Shown here one piece after another: positions 36,182 to 46,487 of a DNA stretch of 64,000 nt. The stretch covers positions 25,120,001 through 25,184,000 of the forward strand of contig NC_079875.1 in the NCBI RefSeq assembly GCF_029227915.1, read 5' to 3'. The notes beneath the pieces were generated by a model. The model searched no databases. It was not told the DNA's origin and saw only the letters and a list, made by a program, of their open reading frames with translations. A program made the translations under genes and the position numbers. How positions within the stretch are numbered: the stretch's first letter is position 1; each line of letters starts with the position of its first letter. The DNA is from Hydractinia symbiolongicarpus. Taxonomy: Eukaryota > Cnidaria > Hydrozoa > Anthoathecata > Hydractiniidae.

Positions 36182-39085
36182 TTGATGGCTCCTGAGCAAC
36201 CAGATTTGGAGAATGATATTGATAAAATGCATCGTTTACGTCGAGACCAACCAAAAAATGTTTTTATTGGTTATATAAACATCAACTCAATTCGTAATAA
36301 GTTTGAGAGTTTCAAGTGTGTTATGGGTGATCTCTTTGACGTCATAACAGTTGCAGAAACAAAGCTGGATAGTTCATTTCCTTCAAGTCAATTTGTAATG
36401 GATGGTTACTCGAATCCATATCGTTTAGACATCAGCGCGAATAGAGGTGGATTGTTAACTTTTGTTAAGAGTGACATCCCATCACGTCGTCTTGAGCAGT
36501 TTATCTTAAACCCTAATATTCAGGTTACAATTGTTGAATTAAGACTACGAAAACAAAAATGGTTAGTATGCAGTATTTATAGACCACCAAGTCAAAACTC
36601 CAAATATTTTTTGTCTCAACTTTCAGAAGCTCTAGATTTCTATAATTATAATAATATCTTGATAAATGGTGATTTTAACCTAGATCCAGCTGATACTGAT
36701 TTAGGGGAGTTTTTACTAACTCACTCCCTTTATAATCACATGAAGGAGAAAACTGGTTGGAAGTCCCCTTCGGGATCTTGCATTGATTTGATTCTTTCCA
36801 ACAGGAAACACTCTCTCATGCGTACAGGAGCGGCTGTAACTGGGTTGAGTGATTATCATTCCTTAGTTTATACAATGCTTAAAACACAATATGTCAAACT
36901 ACCACCACTTAAAATTCGTTACCGGTGCTATAAGAATTTTGATGAAACTTATTTTTTAGAGGATATATCTCGGTCTATGACCAATATCTCAAATTATGAT
37001 GATTTTCATAGTATATTTACATCTTTATTAGATAGGCATGCTCCATTGAAAACCAAGTTTCTCAGGGCAAATAATAGGCCCAATGTCTCTAAAACTCTGA
37101 GAAAGGCGATCATGAAACGTTCGCGTCTTAAAAGGGTAGCTAACACTTCTGGGAAAGACGATGATGTGAGAGCATTTAAAAAACAAAGAAACTTGGTGGT
37201 CAATATAAATAGGCAGGACAAGAAAACTTTCTTTTCCAGCTTTGGCCGAAGTAATATGAGTAAAGGTTTTTGGAAATCGGTAAAACCTTTGTTTAATGAA
37301 AAAGCCAAATATGGTAAAGAAAGAATTACTCTTGTTGACAAAGATATATTATTTAATAATGATAGTGATATTGCAAACATATTTAATGAATATTTTAATA
37401 AAATTACTGACAACCTTAACATGCCACACATTCCTCTTTCATCCGCGTGTGATGCTGTTCTTGCTGCAGTTGAGAAGTATGCGTCTCACCCTAGTGTCCT
37501 CTTCATTAAATCGAAGAAACAGACACATACTTTTGAGTTGTCTCCAATTTGTGAGGATGTCATGTTTAAGGAAATTCTTGCGTTAGATGATAGCAAGAAA
37601 GTCAGGGGTTCGATTCCAACGAAGATGCTTAAATTAGCTGCTAGATATTGTGTTCCAGTACTTACAAAATGTTTTAACAGTTCTATTATTGACAGTTCTG
37701 TTTTTCCTAGTCTTTTATCTTTGGCAGAGATAATCCCTTTATATAAAAAGGGTAGCTCCACAGACAAGGTAAATTATAGACCTGTCAGTTTGTTACCAAC
37801 TGTTTCCAAAGTTTTTGAGAGAATTTTAGCCAAACAACTGTTACCATTCTTCAACACCTTTTTTTCTCTATATCTTTGTGGATTTCGAAAGAGTTACAGC
37901 TGTCAGTATGCTATTTTAAACATGCTTCAAAAGTGGCAAAAATGTCTCTCAAAATCTGGAAAAGTCGGTGCAGTTTTGATGGATTTATCCAAAGCGTTTT
38001 ATTGTCTCCCTTTTGGTCTTTTAATTGCGAAACTGGAGGCATATGACGTTGGATATAATACATTAAAACTTGTACTGAGCTATCTATCAAACAGGAAACA
38101 TCGAGTGAGGTTAGGCTCCTCGGTTACTGAGTGGTTAGAAATTTTGTTAGGAGTTCCTCAAGGCTCTGTCCTAGGACCGATATTATTCAATGTGTTTATT
38201 AATGATTTGTTGTTCCTGTTATTAGAGGGTGATATCTGCAACTTTGCCGACGACAACACCATTTTTAGTTGTAAGAGTAGCATTACTGCTGTTCTAGAAA
38301 GTTTGCACTCTGACATAGTCAAAGTGGTAAACTGGTTCAACTCAAATGGTATGGTTGCAAATCCAAGCAAGTTTCAGATGATAATTCTGGGAGCTGATGT
38401 TGGCAATATCAGCATTCAGATTGGCTCATCTTCTATTGCTCCATCAAAACAAGTTAAGTTACTAGGTATTACTCTGGATGAAAAACTTTCATTTTACCCT
38501 CACGTAAAAGGGATGTGCAAAAGTGCTTCCTCAAAGACAAAAGCACTCCTGAGGATACGAAATTTTCTCAAACAGGATCAGCTTGATTTATTATTTAACT
38601 CATTTATTTTACCTTGTTTCAATTATTGCCCCCTTGTATGGATGTTCTGCAGCAAACAGGCACACAATCTCATTTCGGCAACCCATAAAAGAGCGTTGTG
38701 TGCAAAAACTGGTCTGGTGCAGAAAACCTATACAGAAATACTAGAAATATCTAGTAAGATGCCTATCCATGATAGAAATCTGAAAGGCCTTGTAACTGAA
38801 GTTTATAAGTGTCTTCATGGATTGAACCCTGAACTAATGTGGGATATTTTTCGAAAGAAGAAGACTACTTACAGTCTTAGGCGTGGTACTGTACTGGTCA
38901 TTCCACCTTCCAAAAGCAGTATCGGGCAGAATTCTTTTCAATTTCGCGCTAGCCTAGCCTGGAATTACCTACCTGCGTGTGTCAAAAATGTGACAGATCT
39001 AAAAGAATTCAAATCTGTTATCAGGCACGTTGAAATATACTGCCAATGTAAACTCTGTGCTGCTCATTCGGGGATCAATCGATGA
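36182..39085 (+). CDS. LINE ORF2: AP endonuclease and reverse transcriptase
   Basis: 967 codons without interruption. The endonuclease has its expected residues: NINSIRNKFE (Asn), AETKLD (Glu), NGDFN (Asp, Asn) and GLSDYHSL (Asp-His). The RT has YRPVSLLPTVSKVFERIL, GFRKSYSCQYAI, MDLSKAFYCLP (motif A; the catalytic Asp is present, the usual Asp after KAF is Tyr), GVPQGSVLGPILFNVFIND and FADDNT (motif C intact, D690-D691). It is followed by a thumb region and a C-terminal domain ending with Cys residues (CQCKLCAAH). This is the best-preserved retrotransposon here. It nicks DNA and reverse-transcribes its own RNA at the target. Confidence 0.9.
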   Translation: MMAPEQPDLENDIDKMHRLRRDQPKNVFIGYININSIRNKFESFKCVMGDLFDVITVAETKLDSSFPSSQFVMDGYSNPYRLDISANRGGLLTFVKSDIPSRRLEQFILNPNIQVTIVELRLRKQKWLVCSIYRPPSQNSKYFLSQLSEALDFYNYNNILINGDFNLDPADTDLGEFLLTHSLYNHMKEKTGWKSPSGSCIDLILSNRKHSLMRTGAAVTGLSDYHSLVYTMLKTQYVKLPPLKIRYRCYKNFDETYFLEDISRSMTNISNYDDFHSIFTSLLDRHAPLKTKFLRANNRPNVSKTLRKAIMKRSRLKRVANTSGKDDDVRAFKKQRNLVVNINRQDKKTFFSSFGRSNMSKGFWKSVKPLFNEKAKYGKERITLVDKDILFNNDSDIANIFNEYFNKITDNLNMPHIPLSSACDAVLAAVEKYASHPSVLFIKSKKQTHTFELSPICEDVMFKEILALDDSKKVRGSIPTKMLKLAARYCVPVLTKCFNSSIIDSSVFPSLLSLAEIIPLYKKGSSTDKVNYRPVSLLPTVSKVFERILAKQLLPFFNTFFSLYLCGFRKSYSCQYAILNMLQKWQKCLSKSGKVGAVLMDLSKAFYCLPFGLLIAKLEAYDVGYNTLKLVLSYLSNRKHRVRLGSSVTEWLEILLGVPQGSVLGPILFNVFINDLLFLLLEGDICNFADDNTIFSCKSSITAVLESLHSDIVKVVNWFNSNGMVANPSKFQMIILGADVGNISIQIGSSSIAPSKQVKLLGITLDEKLSFYPHVKGMCKSASSKTKALLRIRNFLKQDQLDLLFNSFILPCFNYCPLVWMFCSKQAHNLISATHKRALCAKTGLVQKTYTEILEISSKMPIHDRNLKGLVTEVYKCLHGLNPELMWDIFRKKKTTYSLRRGTVLVIPPSKSSIGQNSFQFRASLAWNYLPACVKNVTDLKEFKSVIRHVEIYCQCKLCAAHSGINR

Positions 39086-39190
39086 TTTATTTTAGTACTT
39101 TATTTGTATTTTTATCACTTAGTATTTACACGTTTTAATTTGACAGTTGGTGTAAATTAGTACCTTGTAACTATACTGGATCCAACTTTA

Positions 39191-39262
39191 AATAAATAAA
39201 TAAATAAATAAAAAATAAATAAAAAATAAAAACTAAAATAAAAAATAAAAACGAAAAAAAAA
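39191..39262 (+). repeat. (AAATA)n tail of LINE
   Basis: Simple AAATA/AAAATA repeats directly after the LINE 3' UTR. Confidence 0.9.
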
Positions 39263-39264
39263 AT

Positions 39265-39948
39265 ATGATTAAAAAGAAACTATAAAAATAAAAATAAACT
39301 TATTATGTGGTAGCGAAGTTCTTAAAAGAACTGTTTTGATGGTTTTTGATAATGATAACAATGAATCTGTTCGCAGTTCTTACATTTTCCCAATCAGGAT
39401 TTTTTTTGTTATCCATTTTCACACACAATAATAGCAGAAATTAAGTTCTGAGGTTTCTTAAAGTTGTAATAATTTGAGCGTCATTTTACGTTGTTTCCTT
39501 GTTGTCCAGAATTGCATAGTTAGCTGTTGTTTTGTGGTGATTAAGTTTGTTATGATATCTAATTTTAGGTTCCAACTATGACAATCAAAATATCAACAGT
39601 TTTGAACAATTTACTGAAAATGGAATAATTGCGTTGATTATATTTTCCACATAACGCAAAAAAAGAGAACCAATTGGATATAACGACAATGACAACAACC
39701 TTACTGTGATGATGCAAAGAGAAAAAAAAAACAATGTTAGGAATCAGTTATATGTCATACAGAAAAGACACATGGATGGCATTACTTAATCCTTGAAAAT
39801 AATAAATATTTTTTGTAATGATGTTGCTCTGTGTTGATTGATTTTATTGATTTACTGTGTTGATTGATTTTTTCGCTATAATACATAGAAACTGAGACAA
39901 GGTTGACGTCCCAGAATGATAATTATCTTATATCAATAGGAACTAGTA
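39265..39948. other. Non-coding stretch
   Basis: No features seen apart from a short duplicated TGTGTTGATTGATTTT word near 39830-39870. Confidence 0.4.
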
Positions 39949-40190
39949 TAGAAAGTGTTGCCAAGGCAAAGGCATGAAGCACGGCAAGGACAGGGCACGG
40001 CAAAGGCAGGCAAGGAAACAGGGCACGGCAAAGGCAGACAAGGAAACAGGAAGAGGAATCAGTAAGGCAGGGGTAGGCAAGGCATGGGCATGGCAGCCAC
40101 CAGAAAAGGCATGGGAAGGGTAGGTAAAAGCAAGGGATACGGCAAGGAACGGGCAAGTGCCTTAATAGAAATTCGTCCCTTTACAACTCA
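39949..40190. repeat. GGCAAGG-rich dispersed repeat, copy 2
   Basis: Starts AGTATAGAAAGTGTTGCCAA and ends CCCTTTACAACTCAAAGATT; both match copy 3 closely. The interior is GGCAAGG/GGCACGG words with an internal duplication. Confidence 0.7.
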
Positions 40191-40194
40191 AAGA

Positions 40195-40950
40195 TTACGT
40201 ATTCTCTAAGCTTGCATCATATTCCGGTAGCATTAGAAAATATCCAGGTGTCATAACGTCAAAAAAACTATCATTGTTTGATAAATTTGAGATTAAAAGA
40301 TAACTTGGCACCAATAAATTTCATTAACAATATTGGTCTTTCATAACTCTAAAGTCAAGGTACAGAAATGATCCAAGGACGGCAACTGGTAACTATGCTC
40401 CGCAAAAAGTCATACAAACAAAGCAAAGCCTAAAGGCAAACAGGTATACCAACCTCGTCCCCAGGACTTTACTGAGCCTATGATATCCCCAACCTCCATC
40501 CCAGGGCTTTTTTTATATAAGGAGGAACGGCGTTATAAAAAGAGACAAAGACCCTGAAGGTCGAGGTTTCTTCCCCCGGTTTATTAATTAGGCAAAAAAA
40601 TCATTTTTGAAAGAAGTAAACTACGCGTCATAACATTGATAAAAATACTCAGGAAAAAAACAAGACACAAGTGAACGCTAACCTTGGTTTCCATCTTACG
40701 TTAATTTTTTCGCGCTAATTTTTACCTCAGAGTTAATCACATTGGGTATTTAGCGGAAGGAAGTTCTTATTAAAATTATATCTTTCACGCCCTCCATTTC
40801 TTTATTTTTTTACCACATAAAGGTACAAATTTGGGGGCTACATCTGGTGATTTGATTTGCAGTTTAAAGAAAAAATTTTTAACAAAGTATAAATATATTC
40901 AATAAATATATGGAACAACATATATACAATATATATACAAATGACGAAAA
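40195..40950. other. Non-coding stretch downstream of gene A
   Basis: No exon seen. It includes the 3' flank of gene A. No AATAAA was found within about 100 bases of its stop; only variants occur. Confidence 0.4.
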
Positions 40951-40958
40951 CAGGTCTA

Positions 40959-41926
40959 TTAGCGCTTACGCCTGCGTTTTTCACGTGCGGCATCCTCCCG
41001 GGTGAAAAAGTCTTTTCCCCCGGAAGCACGCCACAGGTGAAAATTCTCTTCGCACGCGTAAGCGCCAACAGACCTGTTTTCGTCCACGTGCTTCTTAAAG
41101 CCCTGCCACGTTAATATCTTCTTCTTCTAAAAAAATTAAGAATCAACAATTTAAACTACAAATTGTTCTCTAAAATAAAGACGAATATTAAAGGCAGAGC
41201 AACACGAGAAGCACTTACATTGTTTTTCAAAGTTGAAATTTCCTCTGCTTGGTTGTTCTAAAATAGAGAAAGACGAATACCCATTGTTTATATTTATATA
41301 TTATCACATTGTTATTTGTTTTTGTTTAGCGAAATAATTAACTTCAGCCTTAAGATAATTTAATTAAAAGAAATTTTACTTATCAACTTTTCCTTTATTG
41401 TTTTTATTTCTGCCATATTTTCATTCTATAAAAAGCATGATATATCAAAAGTTAGCAGGTATATTATGTAAAATATTCGGTTTATTTGTTCTGCTGATAC
41501 TTAAGGTGAAAACATTTTGTTGTATTTGCAAATAAAAATGTAAATACTAAATATGAACTCACCAATTGTTTTTTTAACGAGGTTGACTCCTCTTCAACTT
41601 TAATTATTGTGCTTCTTACAAAAGCCTACATTAAAATGAAAAAACCGAATGTATTGGCAACAAAATGGCATAATTAAAAAATTGTTTTTCGAAATAGTTT
41701 TTTTATTTAAGATTAATGACACTTACCAGTTCATTTTTTAAAGAGGTTATGTCCTCGTGCTGTCCCTTACCACCTGTTCGGCGAATAATTTTTTTCTAAA
41801 TAAATAAAAAAGAAATAACAATTAATTAACAAAGGAAGACTTTAGAAGTACGGCGTGCGTTAAAAGAAGCATTTAAAATGAAACGTAATATTGACGGAAC
41901 TAGATACATACATAAATGCTTGCCAT
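40959..41926 (-). CDS. Gene A: coiled-coil protein with C-terminal ASGG module, six exons
   Basis: Model: exon 1 41926-41912 (ATG in good context, AAGATGGC; donor GTATGT), exon 2 41795-41727, exon 3 41625-41563, exon 4 41425-41384, exon 5 41257-41219, exon 6 41126-40959. All joins are phase 0, giving 131 residues. Exons 2-5 end in SLKNEL, SLKKQL, TIKEKL and TLKNN. From the Ile of DITSL onward, hydrophobic residues keep a continuous 3-4 spacing for about 60 residues across exon borders, a coiled coil. Exon 6 has ILTWQGFKKHVDENRSVGAY, then LWRASGG, FFTREDAARE and a basic end. Exon 4 has ATAAGT where a GTAAGT donor is expected, so it may be skipped without shifting frame. Exon 6 is homologous to the last exon of gene B. 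Function unknown; the basic tail suggests a nuclear or nucleic-acid role, which is inference. Confidence 0.6.
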
Positions 41927-42001
41927 CTTTATCACACCAAAAGTTTGTAACACTAAACGTAATATTGACGGAACGAAATCTTTTTCGTTAGGAAGAACAG
42001 C

Positions 42002-42008
42002 TTATATA
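42002..42008 (-). promoter_or_regulatory. TATA box of gene A
   Basis: TATATAA on the minus strand, 76 bases upstream of the gene A ATG. A start site about 30 bases downstream would leave a 5' UTR of roughly 45 bases. Confidence 0.55.
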
Positions 42009-42020
42009 GTACTCTTCAAT

Positions 42021-42310
42021 GGCGGGAGTTTTCGATCCTATTTCTCATTGGATAGAATAAATGCAGACGTAAATGAAAACAGCCTGTATGAAAATCGAAC
42101 GTAAAAGGCGGGAGTTTTCGATCCTATTTCTCATTGGATAGAATAAATGCAGACGTAAATGAAAACAGCCTGTATGAAAATCGAACGTAAAAGGCGGGAG
42201 TTTTCGATCCTATTTCTTATTGAATAGAGTAAATGCTGACGTGTATGAAATCAGCCTGTATGAAAATTGAACGTAAAAGGCGGGAGTTTTCGATCCTATT
42301 TCTTTTTGAA
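42021..42310 (-). repeat. 86-bp tandem array with CCAAT and CCCGCC motifs, upstream of gene A
   Basis: Units begin GGCGGGAGTTTTCGATCC at 42021, 42107, 42193 and 42279, an exact 86-bp period, with the last unit partial. Read in gene A's direction, each complete unit offers ACTCCCGCC (E2F-like) and, in the first two units, ATCCAATGAG (CCAAT box); the third has CAATAAG instead. The array ends 13 bases before the TATA box, so it probably works as a promoter or enhancer. Confidence 0.75.
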
Positions 42311-42319
42311 TTGACTCAT

Positions 42320-43360
42320 CTTTATTACAACTATTCTTATTGATTAATTGAGGTCACGTAGATTATCCCTTAAGTTCTCGATCTTTCATGTGACCAATAC
42401 GGTCGGTCCGCGTGGTCCATGACGTCCGAACCTCGTTAAATAATTCTGAGAGTGGCCAGCTAAACGCTTAATAAACCGTAAAAATTTGGACAAACACAAT
42501 TTCTAGGCACATTAAGATTGACGGATTTCTGTAACATTACAAATTCCTAGTTGTACGGACCGTGGCCAAATCTTACTCGGACACAAAAACCAATACGGTT
42601 TTACGTTGCGATTAACAACTCGCTTTTACGTACTTTTTAGCCAATATCATATCTATTTGTATTTTTAGATAAATTTAGCTGTGAATGTTAAAACAGTTAA
42701 AAAATCGTTAGACCCTAATTTAAGATCAATCCCCTTGTTCATTCGATAAGAGCTTTTTTCATTCTGGTTGAGTGTACATCATTATCTGTTATCTGAATAC
42801 GAAAAGTTTGCCTGTGATTAAAATAGTGAACAAAATTCGACTTTCTACAGAAGTGCTTTTTTTTCTCCAGGAGATTGCGCAAGTTTGAAAAATTCGATCT
42901 AATTTGTTTATTGGCTAACTAATCATTACGTAATTACGAAGATTGACGCCAATGATATTAATAAAGTTGGTGAAACTATTGCATTGCCCATCTTAGCCGA
43001 GGCCAAATAAGTTGGAAACGAATATACATTAGTAACGTCATCTCCTGTACCATTAGCAATGGACCCCCTAGGACTAAAATGGGATTAATTTCCTGGGTCA
43101 ACCCATCCGAACAGACCGACAGATGAAGTCTTTAAAATAAAACACCCATATCTCGTATTTACCAGTTCGTCGAATGTATATTTTTATATACATTTCCTTG
43201 ATTAGTGTTTATAGCTCTATACAGTATACAATTTTGGAAGGTCTTACGTCAGCAAATTTTTTAAACCCCTACATCTCCCCGAAAGCACTACATTTTTAAT
43301 CAGCGCCGTAAGCTCCCCATATTAATGGGAACGGGAAAACAACTTTCCTAAAATGTTTTT
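42320..43360. other. Non-coding stretch
   Basis: No exon or repeat recognised. Confidence 0.4.
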
Positions 43361-43362
43361 TT

Positions 43363-43457
43363 AACTCTTAAAAGAAAAGAATTTGTGACGTCAAGAAGAA
43401 TCTCGCCGAAGTGTGGACTTTTGGACTCTCTTAAAACAAAAGAATTTGTGACGTCAA
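43363..43457. repeat. Direct duplication around GAATTTGTGACGTCAAG
   Basis: Two copies (43363-43396, 43424-43457), each an ACTCTTAAAA-type word followed by AGAATTTGTGACGTCAAG. Each contains a TGACGTCA CRE palindrome. Confidence 0.65.
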
Positions 43458-43735
43458 GCTTATAGACTGGTTATTTTTATTATTACTATTATTAACTCTT
43501 TCATAAAATCAACTATCAAGTGTTTACAAGTTTGTTAAAAAAATTATTGAATTCTCGATCTGAAATCGGAAACGGAAAATTACAAATTTACACGCTTTTT
43601 TTATATAAGAATAGTGTTTTTTCGTTTCAGCCTCAGTATCAGTAGCCTCGAATATTCTTAAAGATATTCTTAACATGGCTACAGCCGGAAAGCATGTAAT
43701 TACCCTTAATGTGCCTAATTAGACAAAGTGTAAAA

Positions 43736-43930
43736 GACAGGTGAGCTGACAAGAAAATAAACGTACAGTATAAGAAATTAAACTTCTAATCAAAATTTGT
43801 GCATCATAAAAATTTTCATATCTAAAACGAAAGGTCGAGCCTGGGTATATTCTTAGGATATTCTTAATTTTTAACCCATTCCTCAGCTTCAATATTCTTA
43901 TAGAGTATATTCTTATATAAAAAAGCGTGT
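43736..43930. repeat. Dispersed 195-bp repeat, copy 1
   Basis: About 85% identical by eye to 61319-61512, from ACAGGTGA to AAAAAAGCGTGTA, with few indels. Copy 1 lies downstream of the possible gene C and copy 2 downstream of gene B, both on the same strand. Confidence 0.75.
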
Positions 43931-44049
43931 ACAGCAAGTGATTTCCAAACAACGCTATTCACAACATCAGTCTGATTTCAATATTTCCCAACGTCTGTTA
44001 ATAGGTCTCGTTTTATATCGACAAAAGCAGCACATTTCTTCACTCAGTC

Positions 44050-44585
44050 ATGGTTCGTATATAAGTGAACTTCGCGTCAGATTCCATCTTTATATATATG
44101 TTAGATCGGACACGTACGCCCAACTGGTTGTCTTTGTAAAAACGCTTGACATTTTCCAGTAACAAATCTTCCGTCTCTTGTTCTTCATATATAAAAGGAA
44201 TGTTATATTAGCACATAAGGAATGGTAACAAAGAGAAAAGAACTCGATTTTAAAGTCCGCAACTATCGATAATATATTTGGAATGAATTACCTTTCTCTT
44301 CAGTTCCTCTAACTACTTTGAAGGTGGTTAGTGTACTCTGTTAAAATCTACAAAAAAAATAATTATTTCTAAATATACGAATAAGAAAGAAATGCTTCCA
44401 TAAGAAATGACTGAATAATACCGGGAAAAAAAATTGTCAATGACGTATAAACCAAATATCTCCACTATTTATAAATTATATATACTAACTTTTATTAACA
44501 AGCTGATGAATTTAAACTAAATAGACTAAATTGCTACTTACATTCTGAAGATGAAGCTATTTTCTGTGCAGTAATTAGTTTTACC
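44050..44585 (-). pseudogene. Possible gene C: degenerate relative of genes A and B
   Basis: Exon-like pieces on the minus strand: one near 44582-44540 between a TTCTTAG acceptor and a GTAAGT donor, one at about 44335-44292 between AACAG and GTAATT, and a last open piece at about 44200-44050. The last encodes LENVKRFYKDNQLG and SNIYIKMESDAKFTYIRTMTE, which vaguely follows the order of the ASGG module (F..f..N..lG....N....s....FT....E). Phases do not join cleanly. Treat as speculative. Confidence 0.25.
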
Positions 44586-44653
44586 TAAGAACAGGAAGAG
44601 AAAGTCGTTAAAACCTTCCTGTTCCTAGGGTTGCACGATGATGCCGTGCAACC
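44585..44653. repeat. Two adjoining hairpins
   Basis: First: CTAAGAACAGGAAG (44585-44598) pairs with CTTCCTGTTCCTAG (44615-44628) at 13 of 14 positions. Second: GGTTGCACG (44629-44637) pairs perfectly with CGTGCAACC (44645-44653). They touch without a gap. Confidence 0.8.
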
Positions 44654-45373
44654 AGGGCAATATAAAAAAATTTAAATTTAATAAAGCTTTTATTTATTTA
44701 TTCTTCCAGGAATGGTTACCTTAATGACATTAATTTTAAAAATTTTAAAATAAAATTGTTGAAAACATTTCCTTTAAAAAAGCAGGTTCTTAAAAAATAT
44801 GCAGTTTTTTTCAATATTATTATTATTATTAGCTTTATTCTATCTTACCTTAAAAAAAACCCTGAACCGTTTGTTTTTATAATTTTATCTCGACATAATA
44901 CTTTCCCTGTGGAAGAATTAAAATATGTCTCAAAAAACTAAAGTCATTAACGTAACACGTAAGAGTTTCCTCTGCTATTAAGTTTGTAAGAAATCCACAA
45001 ATAAAACTTGAATATAAGTACAGGCATTTTTCTCTCTCACATACTCACTCCCGTATAATAGAGTTAACGACTTTTTAATTTATATTGCCTACCAACACAA
45101 CTAACATTAGTATTACCATAGCATCAACAGCATTAATAACACCATATCCACAATCAGCATGAAACATAAATGGCATTTATAATATCTCATTTCGATGCAA
45201 GATTGAAATGGGTTGACACATAAATACTAAAAATGTTATGATCGATAATTATGGTTGATATTTTGTTAGCACTTTGTATTTCCTTGGAATTTTTTACGGA
45301 TAATCTCGATTTAGGACTGAAATGTTTTGACATTGCACTACCTTTCGGGGATTGGAAATTATGCAATGATGGT

Positions 45374-46455
45374 TCTTTGCAATAATAATGGAATACATTA
45401 TGCGACATATGCATGATATAATTATGATACATGATTACGATAATTTAGCTGGTATTTTGATATGCGGACAAGGGTCTTTGTCTTTTCTTTGTCTTTGCTT
45501 TGACATAGGCAGAGCAATCGTCTCAACTTTGATAATAAAAAAATTACCAAATCGTATCGTTTTTGCTTACACACTCACAATGCAAAGCCCAACACTTAGA
45601 AAGGATACCTTAAAGCAACCATTAGTCCTTTCTTTGTCTTTCATATAGCTGTAACATAACAGGTAGAGCACAGTGTTAAGAGAGGGTACAACAAAGTCTT
45701 AATCACCCTAGTGAACTACTGCAATTGTCTCAACTTTAATCTTTTTATTTTTTGCACACACACTCACAATGCAAAGTCCAACTCTTAGAAAGGTTACCAC
45801 CATGAACAACACCATTATTAACCAAATAATCACCAAATTATTCAATATATAACGTTTCTTTTGGTGAAATGGTCACGATAATTTGGCTGGCATTCTGATA
45901 AATGGACAACTTTGTGGTTTTAATTAACGATAATCTTCTCACAAATGTCCTAGCAACATACTATGTGTTGCTTTTAAGCCTCCTACCTCCACTCCACCTC
46001 CATAAATGTTAAGTTTTTATAATTAGCGTGCTTGAATGTTTTCTTTGCAATAATAATGGAATACATTATGCGACATATGCATGATATAATTATGATATAT
46101 GATTACGATAATTTGGCTGGTATTTTGATATGCGGACAAGGGTCTTTGTCTTTTCTTTGTCTTTGCTTTGACATAGGCAGAGCAGTGCTAAGAGAGGGTG
46201 CAACAAAGTCTAAATGACCTTGGTGAGCAGCAAGCAATCGTCTCAACTTTGATAATAAAAAATTACCAAATCGTATCGTTTTTGCTTACACACTCACAAT
46301 GCAAAGCCCAACACTTAGAAATGATGCCACCATCAGTATCACCATAATTAACTAAATTATCACCAAATTATGCAATAAAGTTTCTTTTGGTGAATTAATC
46401 ACGATAATTTGGCTGGCATTCCGATAAATAGACAACTTTGTGGTTTAAATATAAT
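45374..46455. repeat. Complex direct repeats downstream of the Helitron
   Basis: A 143-bp block recurs almost perfectly (45374-45516 and 46042-46184, two mismatches by eye). A second block recurs at 45517-45606 and 46237-46324 with a weaker copy at 45726-45800. A third block containing AACTTTGTGGTTT recurs at 45806-45930 and 46337-46455. Parts are reordered, as in a duplicated and then rearranged tandem array. Confidence 0.8.
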
Positions 46456-46487
46456 GGTGATATATAGGTTTTCGATCCTGATTATCA

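Larger units (their letters stand above)
35400..39262 (+). mobile_element. CR1/L2-like LINE, nearly full length
   Basis: Carries an esterase-type ORF1 and an AP-endonuclease/RT ORF2 in the usual order, 21 bases apart, then a short 3' UTR and an (AAATA)n tail at 39191-39262. The extreme 5' end is uncertain; frames upstream of 35756 (for example ICNFCEQS...) look like frameshifted ORF1 sequence with a Cys-rich motif. Confidence 0.8.

Noticed and set aside
40838-41068. 76-aa minus-strand ORF overlapping gene A exon 6
   Set aside because: Wrong frame; the exon 6 frame has a homolog in gene B and at 54 kb.
41916-42104. Plus-strand 62-aa ORF over the gene A promoter
   Set aside because: Runs through a tandem repeat and TATA region and has no homology or splice context.
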